Translations under genes and position numbers: made by a program
Shown: piece after piece, positions 39,501 to 49,040 of the stretch
Layout: every line of letters starts with the position of its first letter
Numbering within the stretch: position 1 is the stretch's first letter
The notes under the pieces: generated by a model
Told to the model about the DNA's origin: nothing
The model's input: the letters and a program-made list of their open reading frames with translations, nothing else
Database searches by the model: none
Source of the DNA: Crambe crambe
Lineage: Eukaryota; Porifera; Demospongiae; Poecilosclerida; Crambeidae
Length of the DNA: 64,000 nucleotides
Reading direction: 5' to 3'
Assembly: GCA_963924555.1 (NCBI GenBank)
Contig: OZ004586.1
Coordinates: 6,840,501-6,904,500 of the forward strand

Positions 39501-41558
39501 CCTTTACAGTCCTTGACCCTTTACCATAATCCTTTACAGTCCTTGACCCTTTACCATAATCCTTTACAGTCCTTGACCCTTTACCATAATCCTTTACAGT
39601 CCTTGACCCTTTACCATAATCCTTTACAGTCCTTGACCCTTTACCATAATCCTTTACAGTCCTTGACCCTTTACCATAATCCTTTACAGTCGTCCTTGAG
39701 CCTTTACCATAATCCTTTACAGTCCTTGACCCTTTTACCATAATCCTTTAGTCCTTGACCCTTTACCATAATCCTTTACAGTCCTTGACCCTTTACCATA
39801 ATCCTTTACAGTCCTTGACCCTTTACCATAATCCTTTACAGTCCTTGAGCCTTTACCATAATCCTTTACAGTCCTTGAGCCTTTACCATAATCCTTTACA
39901 GTCCTTGAGCCTTTACCATAATCCTTTACAGTCCTTGACCCTTTACCATAATCCTTTACAGTCCTTGAGCCTTTACCATAATCCTTTACAGTCCTTGACC
40001 CTTTACCATAATCCTTTACAGTCCTGACCCTTTACCATAATTATGTCCTTGACCATCCTTTGCAGTCCTTGACACTACTTTACCATAATTGATCCTTTCC
40101 CTTTCCCATAAGTCCTAGACCCTTTACCATAATCCTTTGCAATCAACTCCTTGACCCTTTACCATAATCCTTTACACAGTACAGACAACTTTGACCCTCT
40201 GGTACTTATGGAATTGGGAAGGTACTTTCCTCGATTCTCTCCCTTATCATACCCTTTACCGTACAAGTCCTCTCCACCTCGACTAGGCAACATGGTGATC
40301 AACCCTTTACCATACATAGTCACTTGCTCTCGAGATCTCCACGTCCACTTTGACTAGGCACTGAAGAAGTGACAACCCTTTACCATACATAGTCACTTGC
40401 TCTCCACATCCACTTTGACTAGGCACTGAAGGAGTAACAAACCTTTACCACACATAGTCACTTGCTCTCCATGTCCACTTTGACTAGGCACTGAAGGAGT
40501 AACAACCCTTTACCATACATAGTCACTTGCTCTCCATGTCCACTTTGACTAGGCAATGTTGTTGTGCTGAAGGAGTGACAACCCTTTACCATACATACAT
40601 AGTCCTAGCTACATCTAATTTTTGATAATCCCTAAACTTTAACCTTTCCTCTCCACCTTGATAGACAACAACAGAAAAGGTGGTGCTTAAGGAGTGTCGA
40701 TCGATGAACCTGAGTCGAGAGTTTGTGGACCGCTGGTTCGGAGAACTGGAGATCATCAAACGCCTTAATCATCAGAATATCGTCCATGCACTTGAATTGC
40801 CCGATGGTTTGCTACACAAGCCAATGGGAAATGTCCCTTTTATTTGCATGGAGTATTGTGACGGAGGAGATTTAAGAAAGGTGGGTGTGGTCTCATAGGG
40901 AGGGGATTTGGGAGGGATGGTCCAGTCCATTGTCTCTCTAGTTTTACATTGATGCAAAGATGGGTTTTTTTTAAAGGAGATTAAAAGCAAACAGTATTGT
41001 TGACACAAGACACAAACGGAGTGTGTGCGCATAATAGCCTTTGATGTTTAGATATACTGTGGGTATGTCCCTTGCAAAAGTACTAATTTAGTAGCAGATT
41101 CCCACTCCCTTTGATCTCATTAATAATGGTTTCAAAGCTTCAAATCCTTCTCCCTCTCATGTCATGCAGGTCTTACGGAAACCTGAGAATTGCTGTGGGC
41201 TCACTGAGGATCAAATTCGACAGATATGTGGTGATGTTAGTAAGTTGATCTGCCGACTCGCTAAACCTTTAGTCTTATTTCATTTCTCAATCTCTGTTCC
41301 CTGTTCCAATCTAGATGCTGGAATTCGGTTCCTGCACAGTCAAAAGGTGATACACCGTGACTTGAAACCAGAAAATATTTTAATCAAGCATCAATCAAAT
41401 ATGGTGAGACATCATTTCAGCTGTGAATTTCCATTCTGACAAACAGGACTTTCATTAATTTCCTATAGGTGGTGTATAAACTGACGGACTTTGGTTACTC
41501 AAAGAGTTATGATCAGAACAGTGTGTGTACCTCTTTGGTGGGCACCATGCAGTATGTG
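36582..41558 (+). CDS. IkB kinase (IKK alpha/beta-like), copy 2, 197 codons, lacks everything after the activation loop
   Basis: Kinase that in animals phosphorylates IkB to release NF-kB. Exons 36582-36707, 40665-40880, 41170-41239, 41315-41403 and 41469-41558 join in frame. Visible: P-loop GVGGFG (residues 29-34), catalytic lysine in VLKECR (51), hinge MEYCDGGDLRK, HRDLKPEN (151-158), DFG (174-176) and activation loop NSVCTSLVGTMQYV with Ser185 and Ser189 in the SxxxS spacing phosphorylated in IKKs. PENCCGL after the hinge is shared with vertebrate IKKs. A good donor follows exon 5, but no exon encoding APE is visible before sequence of another origin starts at about 42043. Intron 1 is 4 kb and holds a large minisatellite. 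As it stands the kinase domain is cut in half and the scaffold region is absent. Confidence 0.88.
37675..37755. repeat. 22-bp tandem repeat in IKK intron 1 (copy 2)
   Basis: Three to four units of TACATGTACACACATACATG type, matching 19197-19275. Confidence 0.85.
38920..40190. repeat. 30-bp minisatellite in IKK intron 1 (copy 2)
   Basis: About 38 units of CCTTGACCCTTTACCATAAT plus CCTTTACAGT, with GAGCC variants and higher-order blocks: a segment ending in an extra GTC followed by TTTTACC occurs at about 39385-39440 and again at 39690-39745. Long ORFs on both strands here come from the 30-bp period and are not genes. Confidence 0.97.
40255..40600. repeat. Tandem repeat of about 75-80 bp before IKK exon 2 (copy 2)
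   Basis: Four imperfect units with CATAGTCACTTGCTCTCC and TTTGACTAGGCACTGAAG. Counterpart of 21240-21545. Confidence 0.85.
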
Positions 41559-42042
41559 GTGAGTGTTTAATCATTAAGGATCAAAATTAGTGCATGGTTT
41601 AATTAATTAAGAGCAGAATAGACTATGATGTGGCATCAAGTAGTGTATGTAAGCATGAGTAGAATAGTGTGTGTGCGTTTGTGTGCGCGCGACCTAAAGG
41701 AGATATCTCGCCAATTGCCCATGGATCCTTTTCCAAGGGCACTGCTATCATGGTTTTATACTATGGGCAGCTTCAAGGTTCAAGGTGTGTGTGCACGCTA
41801 TGTAGCATGTGGTGAGTGTTCAATTATAATTATCATTAAGTATTGTATCATAATTATTATGTTTCGGATCTCATAAGGTGGTAAGTTCAGTTCAATGTGC
41901 AGGGCCAATAGTAATAAATCATAGTTGGCACTAAATTTGCACTGATTTCAATATTTCTCTCTATTCTAATAGTGTCAGAGGTAAAAAAAATGTGCATAAA
42001 GACATTTTTTACCTATTGTATAACTGGACTAATGCTTGGTCC
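41559..42042. other. Sequence after the last IKK exon, with an echo of exon 5
   Basis: No coding exon found. 41785-41840 resembles the end of IKK exon 5 and its donor (GTGTGTGCACGCTATG, then CATGTGGTGAGTGTT), suggesting a small decayed local duplication. The whole stretch is missing from copy 1. Confidence 0.5.
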
Positions 42043-42469
42043 CAATTTTTATCTATTATTAAGAGGTGTTACTCACACTCTGAAGCAGCCATAGATTCAT
42101 GTGCTTGACGGGTGGTATTATTTCAACAGTTGAGCTACGCATATAGCATACCTTTGAAGTTATGTAGAGAAAAGGAGCATTTATGGTGGCTAAACTGTGT
42201 AAGTGATGTCTTAATAATGGCTCACTGTTGACCATTGTGGGTAGGACCCCGAGCGTAATGATTAATATATGATTGATTACTTCTAGCATTGCAAGTTTTT
42301 GTGCAAATACATACGTAGGATTCAATAATTGGCTCATAGCATATGTTATGGAGATAATAGAAGAAGAAGTTTATAAAGAGATATTGGTCTTTGTACAAAG
42401 ATACTGCCTGCAATTCAACTGATGACCACAATGATAGCTATAGCATAATGTACCAACACAGTCTTGTGT

Positions 42470-42600
42470 ACTCTTTAGTTCACACAGTTGAGTGTTGGCC
42501 TTGGCTGCAATCATGAGTATGGTTGGTCTAGTGGATACGTGACGTGGCACATAGCACACAGTACATTATGATTGTGTGTTCCTTGAAGAGAAAATTCATA
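42470..42600 (-). pseudogene. Short-chain collagen C4-like fragment
   Basis: Read on the minus strand it matches the middle of the C-terminal domain: LQGTHNHNVLCAMCHV corresponds to [16 protein letters not shown] of intact members, followed by a shifted version of [10 protein letters not shown]. The rest of the gene is absent. Confidence 0.7.
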
Positions 42601-43034
42601 GTAGCAACAATGACCCAAAACCTCAAACATCCATGGGTCATAACTGTAAAAGCAAAGAATGCCATGTACGTAGATCTTTTTTTTTTTTTTTTTTGCCATT
42701 TGCTTTAGTACAAACTAATCTATATTGTTAAGTGGCATGCATGATATAAGTATAGTTTGTGTGTTTTGGACAATATACTGCCATTACCTTTGTGAATGGT
42801 GCAACAGCAGAAGGCAATAAAGAGATGAAAGGATATTGAAATTCTCCAACAAGCACTGGTTGAAAAAGCAAAGCTGAAGAAGTAATTGAAAGTGAAGTGA
42901 TTTACTTGTGCGTCTATAGCTACTTTCTTGTTCCAGGATCATGATAATGAGATGCTGTGACAAGGGAGGCTAAACTTAGTATTTGGTCTTAGCTGCATGG
43001 TTTGTATGTCTATAGTGTGTATTTTATGCTAATT

Positions 43035-43280
43035 AAAAAGGCCATGTAAGGTTAGTCTGTACTTTTACCTATAGCAGTTTCTGTGAACAAACTATGCTGC
43101 CTTCAATAATAATCCCTACATCACTGCCTCCAACCAAGCTGCTTTTTTAATTGTTCAAAAGTGTTCTGTTTGGTTTAGGCAGTGATGTAGGGATTATTAT
43201 TGAAGGCAGCATATTTTGATGTTTGTTCACAGAAACTGCTAAAGGTAGAGAAGTACAGACTAACCCTACATGGCCTTTTT
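43035..43280. mobile_element. Fold-back MITE-like element, 246 bp
   Basis: Nearly perfect palindrome: AAAAAGGCCATGTAAGGTTA at the left and AACCCTACATGGCCTTTTT at the right, with arms of about 110 bp (CAATAATAATCCCTACATCA mirrored) and a short centre near 43150. No ORF of its own. Confidence 0.88.
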
Positions 43281-43618
43281 ATTTACATAAATTTTTTTCC
43301 CTTCACTTGTTTGATTACTTTCTATATGACCTTTACTTACTGTATATCAACTCATGTTTTAATGAACAATAGCATGCACATGACAGATGCACGTGCAAAT
43401 GATGTCATCAAAATGGCTGACATAATATCATTTATGATGAAAAATCGTTCAATACGAGTGATTATTTTGTAGGAAAACTGTGATGGTAAAAGCACATTAT
43501 GTGGTCATAACTGAACAAGTTGATATGAATTTTATTGTCATATGTGAAAGGATCATGAAGTTACAGCCTGCTAAGAAGATGAATCTGATTAACGAATCAT
43601 AAAATTTTTAGATTTAGA

Positions 43619-43744
43619 CAGCAGCTAGTGCCAATTGTTGACGCTGTTCTGGAGGAGTTTGAGTGGACGTGTCATCATCTTCTGCATTGTTTTCCAGATG
43701 AAAGCAGTTTAGTACCAAGAATAGAAGAGATACAGAGAGTCTAG
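43619..43744 (+). other. Orphan exon-like ORF, possible terminal exon
   Basis: After two alternative acceptors (TTTTTAG at 43611, GATTTAG at 43617) a 41-residue frame reads QQLVPIVDAVLEEFEWTCHH and continues to FPDESSLVPRIEEIQRV and TAG. Its composition is that of a soluble helical protein and not of repeats. It lies downstream of, and on the same strand as, the truncated IKK gene, so it could be that gene's final exon with intervening exons lost, or a remnant of another gene. Function not recognised. Confidence 0.4.
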
Positions 43745-43788
43745 TTTGTATTGTTCTAATGTGAGAAGCCACGCCCATTCCGTACTAA

Positions 43789-43824
43789 CCCTACATAGAG
43801 AGTGCTACTGCACTCTCTGATACG
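43789..43824. repeat. Inverted-repeat end, left
   Basis: CCCTACATAGAGAGTGCTAC followed by TGCACTCTCTGATA. It is matched in inverse orientation at 48229-48263 with about two mismatches, and contains its own small palindrome (AGAGAGTG..CACTCTCT). The two ends enclose two collagen-like genes and two decayed ones. Confidence 0.7.
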
Positions 43825-44120
43825 TTGCATATATAGCACTACAAATCTGAACTTTAACAAAAAGTTTTGCCTGATGGCCATGCATGCAGTACAGCTCCTT
43901 GCTTACTTCTCATTCCTTTGTTATGTACTTATGTGCATATCAAATCCTTCCTGAAGCCCCTAAAATCCTCATGTCCCACCTCCCTCTCCCTGGCCCTCCC
44001 ATCCAGTATGCATGCATTGGCAGATAATCTAGCCATAGTGAAACTTGCAAGAAATTCTTCTTTAGCAAAATTGATTTAGAATAGTTGAAGTACATAGTAG
44101 GTGTTCAATCCACTTCTCGT

Positions 44121-44960
44121 TTATTTAGTGCACACCACACAGTTGATTTCCTTGTTCTGGTCATAAGGTGGACAGGGAAGACCAGTGTTGCAATTTGCTT
44201 CAACATGGTAGAGAAGAGCACCATTAGTGTTAGGATGACTACCAGGCAAGGACTCCTGGTCTGCATCCACACACTCAAACATTGTACGACCACGAATATT
44301 ATTTCGACGTCCTTTGTGCTCTGTCATGATGTATCCATAGTACTCTCTGGTCCAACTGGAGGGGCAGGTGGCCTTGGCAGGGATCATGAGCACTTTAGAT
44401 CTGGTAGAGAGTTCACACACAGCACATGGTACGTTATGATTATGCACTCCTTGTAGAGGGACTTTATATTCCGTGCCATACACACGAGCATGTCCTGTCA
44501 CTCCACCTCTATATCTGAGGGCGGGGCTGTACTCTGGGTCCTTGGGCATGCAGAGGTGATTGGCTCCACCTCCTTCCTGACTATAGAACGTTCCTCCAGT
44601 GATTCCGGAATAGACTAACTCAGTGCCCTCCACTTGTGGACACGTGCTCTTTCCCCACCTGGTGTAGATGGTCCCCCCATTGCGAGGTCCAGGGGGTCCC
44701 TGTTTTCCAGGGGTTCCAGCAGGTCCAGGGGGTCCAACAGGTCCTTGTACCCCATCTCTCCCTGGGATACCATCCCTCCCTCTCAGTAACTCCACAAACA
44801 CACTGCTCCCATTCCTCTCCGACACTTTCAGAATTTGTCCAACACACCCTGTAGTTTGTGTTAACAATTGCCTCATCTAAAGTAAATAATTTGCTATACC
44901 TGTGAGAATCACAGTTGTGATGTAGGTGAAGAGGAAGAAGATAATCAATGTACTGGTCAT
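44121..44960 (-). CDS. Short-chain collagen C4-like protein 1, 262 aa
   Basis: Secreted collagen-like matrix protein of the family named after sponge short-chain collagen C4. Exon 1 (44960-44900) encodes the signal peptide MTSTLIIFFLFTYITTVILT. Exon 2 (44848-44121) encodes the rest; the junction codon is Gly. The mature protein starts [15 protein letters not shown] with an N-glycosylation sequon. Eleven Gly-X-Y triplets run from GRDGIPGRD to GPPGPR. The Cys-rich C-terminal domain follows: [80 protein letters not shown] and CVVCTK at the end. The collagen part is much shorter than in classical collagens. No upstream TATA box comparable to its paralogs was found. Its 3' end is of the CACTAAATAA type shared with members 5 and 7. 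Confidence 0.93.
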
Positions 44961-45499
44961 TTCAATTTTATAAATGACAACTTGTCAGGAACTTGGAAAT
45001 ATAGTGTTGATCTGGTAACCATGGAGAAGTAAATTTATTTATCTTGCACACGCATGCTCCAATTGTAATCTGAGCTAGATTGTTTTCTACAGCCTTTTGT
45101 CATAGAGGCGCTAGAGTGGATTGTAGGCCTTTGGCTTATCTAAGTGCTTGTGGTAAGCATTTACAGTTTTCTATGTATGGAGCATCCTGGTTGGAGCCAC
45201 CACTAACATGACTTTTGTCTCTGACAGCAATAGCTATCAAGCACTGGAGCCTATCAGCTACTTTAATTGCTCACTTGCTCACTGTCAAATGCTGCATATT
45301 GCTAAGAATTAGAACATGGGTGCCAGGGTTTTATGGATTATAAACAACGGGTGCAGCCCAAGGGCAAGGGTCATTTATAATCCATATAAATTATTTTTAC
45401 ATCCTGGCTAAGGTGAGTATAGACTAGGCTAGCTATGGTAAAAGTAACTTTACCTTCACGTTTTGGCTGCCGCGCTTTCTTGTCTCCATGGAGATTAAA

Positions 45500-45656
45500 T
45501 GTTGTTTCCATGGGCGACGGGCAATATGACTCCTATAATGCTCGTCGTTCATGACGATGGGCATTATGGCTTATAAACCCACGCACAGGATATAAAAAAT
45601 TCATATTGCCCGTGTCATGAATGACGGTCATATTGCCTGTCGTCCATGGTATCAGT
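45500..45656. mobile_element. Fold-back element with repeated GGGCAATATGA motifs
   Basis: CCATGGGCGACGGGCAATAT near 45508 is mirrored by ATATTGCCTGTCGTCCATGG near 45650. The core motif also appears inverted inside (ATATTGCCCGTGTCATGA). About 150 bp, non-coding. Confidence 0.6.
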
Positions 45657-45799
45657 ATGACTACAAACGTCCACTAGAAAAACCAAGGCCACCTGCAGTA
45701 TATACATCATGAATGCAGTAGCTACATACAGTGTACAAAAAAATCAATAACAACAAAAAACAACGACAAAAAACAAAAACAAAAAACAACTCACAATAT

Positions 45800-46115
45800 T
45801 CATGATCATTCAGTGTTTGAGTGTGTGGATGCAGACCATGAGTGTTTGCCTCCATGGGCTCAGAGCACATATCTTGTGTTCCTTAATTTATATGTCTCTA
45901 AATAATGATACCTTTGCACCACATGTATTCTTGGTCCCTGAGTATACAGGGATGGCTCCACCTCTTACAATGTTCCTCCAGTGATTCCAGAGTGGACTAA
46001 TTCAGTGCCCCTTAACTTGTGGGCACATACTCTTCCCCCACCATGATGTATAGATGGCATCCCACTGTGTGTTCCAGGGGGTCCCTGTTGCCCAAGGGTT
46101 CCAGTAGGTCCAGGG
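45800..46115 (-). pseudogene. Short-chain collagen C4-like gene remnant
   Basis: Minus strand, discontinuous matches to the family: the Gly-X-Y end (GPTGTLGQQGPPG), the region up to LVHSGITGG, and parts of the CVDA region near 45810-45850, separated by unrelated sequence and frame breaks. It lies about 300 bp beyond the stop of member 2. Similar remnants lie after members 4, 8 and 9. Confidence 0.75.
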
Positions 46116-46412
46116 GCCAAGCAAGTATATCTCTTGCATACCTCAGAACCTTTCCATGTCTCATAGCACATTTTGCATGCATGTGCATGTCTTACATATA
46201 CCTCAGTACCCCCTCATATAACAAAGCTGTGATCTCATAATCAAATGCATCAGCAAGATTCCATATTAATATTATAGCTATGCTGAAGTACATGAAGTGA
46301 TAATATAAAAACGAAAACCTACTCTATAGACAAGTGTCAAAATTCATCTAGCTAATATTCATGGGTATACACTCCTAGCTAAATTACATACTAAATTGAA
46401 GTCCTAACATTG

Positions 46413-47259
46413 CTACTTGGTGCATACCACACAGTTGAGTTCTTTGTTCTGGTCATAAGGTGGACAGGGAAGACCAGAGTTGCAATGTGCTTCAACATGG
46501 TAGAAAAGAGCACCATCAGTGTTAGGATGACTACCAGGCAAGGACTCCTGGTCTGCATCCACACACTCAAACATTGTACGACCACGAATATCATTTTGCA
46601 CTCCTTTGTACTCTGTCATGGTGTATCCATAGTACTCTCTGGTCCAACTGGAGGGGCAGGTGGCCTTGGCTGGGATCATGAGCACTTTAGATCTGGTAGA
46701 TAGTTCACACACAGCACATGGTACGTTATGATTATGCACTCCTTGTATAGGGCCTTCATATTCTGTGCCATACACATGAGCATGTCCTGTCACTCCACCT
46801 CTGTATCTGAGGGCGGTACTGTACTCTGGGTCCTTGGGCATGCAGAGGTAATTGGCTCCACCTCCTTCCTGATTGTAGAATGTTCCTCCAGTGATTCCAG
46901 AATAGACTAACTCAGTGCCTTCCACTTGTGGACATGTGCTCTTCCCCCACCTGGTGTAGATGGTTCCCCCACTGCGTCGTCCAGGGGGTCCTTGTTGCCC
47001 AGGGGTTCCGGCAGGTCCAGGGGGTCCAACAGGTCCTTGTACCCCTGGGAGACCATCTCTCCCTCTCAGTAACTCCACAAACACACTGCTCCCATTCCTC
47101 TCTGACACCTTCAGATTCTGTCCAACACACCCTGTAGTTTGTGATAACAATTGACATACAGCTATCTATGTCCATACTGTTACTATAATGCAGCATACCT
47201 GTGAGAATCACACTTGAGAAGTAGGTGAAGAGGAGGAAGATAGTCAGTTTGCTGCTCAT
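46413..47259 (-). CDS. Short-chain collagen C4-like protein 2, 259 aa
   Basis: Exon 1 47259-47199 (signal peptide MSSKLTIFLLFTYFSSVILT), exon 2 47131-46413. Ten Gly-X-Y triplets: one GRD triplet present in most paralogs is missing, and GRR replaces GPR at the end. The C-terminal Cys domain is complete. A TATA box (TATAAAAG) lies at 47311-47304, about 45 bp before the start codon. The 3' end is of the CCAAGTAG type shared with members 4 and 8. Signal peptide, upstream region and missing triplet are almost identical to member 9. Confidence 0.93.
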
Positions 47260-47303
47260 TTTCAGTTTTACGAAATGATTGTTTCTTGCACAGTCTCCAT
47301 CTC

Positions 47304-47311
47304 CTTTTATA
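47304..47311 (-). promoter_or_regulatory. TATA box, collagen-like gene 2
   Basis: TATAAAAG on the minus strand in the context GCAGTATAAAAGGAGATG, which is shared with member 9 and the decayed member 3. Confidence 0.7.
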
Positions 47312-47659
47312 CTGCATGCTTCACTTTAGTTTATAAATTCAATTTTTTGTGACCTCTTGAAAGTCCTGCTGAACTGGTCATCTATAATTACTTCCTTTGT
47401 GTCATCTGCATTATGTGAGTCTTCAGAGGTGCATGGTTATACTAACCCTTACTAAAGGTGAGTCAATTCCCAGGGCAGTTGTTGACAAGCAATGGCTTTC
47501 CTTTTATGAAACCCCACATATGGAGTAGTAATTGGTCAGTCCATATAGGCATATTGTTTACAACATGTAAGCAGTCCTACTTAAGATCCATGCAGCCTAC
47601 CCTTGAAGTGGAGGTCAAATATCCATGGCATGGTAATAATGAAGTTGTAGTATTAAAAA

Positions 47660-48130
47660 TCAAGTAATCTGCAACAGCAATGTAATATGTGTCACTTGCC
47701 TAGTGTAGTGATATGGTGCAAGTAACTGCTGAAGTAATGGGCTCCACTCCTTCTTGATTATGTATAGCTGGATTGTTCCTTTGGTGATTCCAGAGTGGAC
47801 TATCTGGGTATACTGTCCACTTGTCATCATGTCATACGTATGCTCTTCCCCCATCTGATTAGGATGGCAAGGCCCAGAGGGTCCCTGTTTTCCAGGATTT
47901 TTGACATATCCAGCAGGTCTATTGTATGTCCCTCTGGTATCCTCTCTTAATTGGAGACCATCTCTCCCTCTCAAAAATGCAATGCTCCTATTCCTTGTAA
48001 TACCTTCAGATTTTGTCAGTTAAAATGCTAACATACATACATAGGTACGTACCTGGGAATCACATAGATGAGAAGGAAGAAGCCTATAGTTTATGTGCAG
48101 CTCATTGATGTCAGTTATGCATTTCCCTCT
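47660..48130 (-). pseudogene. Short-chain collagen C4-like gene 3, decayed
   Basis: Minus strand. A TATA-containing upstream segment (near 48125) resembles those of members 2 and 9, but its first-exon equivalent (ATG near 48098) hits a stop after four codons. The collagen part is disrupted (GKQGPSGP survives), the region up to IVHSGITKGT is recognisable, and the C-terminal domain is missing. Confidence 0.75.
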
Positions 48131-48228
48131 CCTTTTATACTGCACACCTACAATAGTTATACATATCCATTAGAATATGTACTTGAAAAAAAGTTATAAA
48201 CTGCAAATAAATTTCCTTTTATGCATAA

Positions 48229-48263
48229 TATCAGAGAGTGTGGTAGCACTCTCTATGTAGGGA
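48229..48263. repeat. Inverted-repeat end, right
   Basis: TATCAGAGAGTGTGGTAGCA followed by CTCTCTATGTAGGG, the inverse of 43789-43824. It abuts the transposon-like element at 48255-49040. Confidence 0.7.
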
Positions 48264-49040
48264 TGACTCGGACGGCCGCGCGCGCCGCCTATAGACTAAT
48301 ACTAAAGTGAAATTCTAGTTCCCCCACTTAGACCTAACAAAAGCTACTGTGAATCATTATCCAGCCTACTAGAGCCTACTACAATGTGCAGACCAAGTTT
48401 CAGGACCAGGGAGCTTACCGTTTCAGAAATACGGCAAGCAGGTAAATCGCTGGATTCTTCTTCTTCTCTATTCTTCTTAGACAACCATATCTCTCAAACC
48501 ACTCAAGCTACAGCTATGATTTCTGGATAAATCCACTACAAATTCTACGAACTACAATCTTTTCTACTCGTTGATCCTCGAAAGAGTCGATGAAAAAGGA
48601 GACACTACAGAGCACAGCACTCGACTAATTCAATCAGGAAGCCATCTTTTCTATAATACTCATGCGCATGTATTTGATATCCAATTATTCGAAATTATAA
48701 TATTACTCAGCTGTCTCTAGCTCTAGCTAGCTAGCTCTGGATAATGATGATGATAGACTACTGTATCGATTCGGGGATTTAGATTCACCACTGTAGACTC
48801 TATTTCAGCATCTTCGACCTCTGCTCAAAAAAGTAAGGAAACAAGAAGGATGGAAATGGGATCAATCTTTGTTCTGTATATTGAGCCAACAATCCCTGCA
48901 TATACGTTGGGTAACTTCAAATTATAGTGTAGTAATGTGCGTATATGTAGGGATTGTTGGCTGGATATACAGAACAAAGATTGATCCCATTTCCATCCTT
49001 CTTGTTTCCTTACTTTTTTGAGCAGTGGTCATCCCTACAT
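48255..49040. mobile_element. Non-autonomous DNA-transposon-like element, 786 bp, with internal fold-back
   Basis: Terminal inverted repeats ATGTAGGGATGAC (48255-48267) and GTCATCCCTACAT (49028-49040). The right part (48821-49025) is a long palindrome: CTGCTCAAAAAAGTAAGGAA mirrored by TTCCTTACTTTTTTGAGCAG, with CCAACAATCCCTGCATATAC near the centre. No transposase ORF. No clear target duplication was seen. Confidence 0.65.

Noticed and set aside
38988..40027. ORFs with LYHNPLQSLT or TVKDYGKGSR repeats
   Set aside because: The 30-bp minisatellite has a period divisible by three, so long frames arise without selection, on both strands, inside an IKK intron.
42059..42337. Minus-strand ORF that includes the segment shared with 21703-21802
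   Set aside because: A donor-like site is present at its end, but no acceptor in a compatible frame was found and it does not resemble the collagen family. It is more likely chance.
44750..44848. RGD cell-adhesion motif in the collagen-like proteins
   Set aside because: The sequence is RGRDG, not RGD, in all members.
44636..44880. Plus-strand proline-rich ORFs opposite each collagen-like exon
   Set aside because: They are antisense shadows of the Gly-X-Y codons and recur at every paralog.
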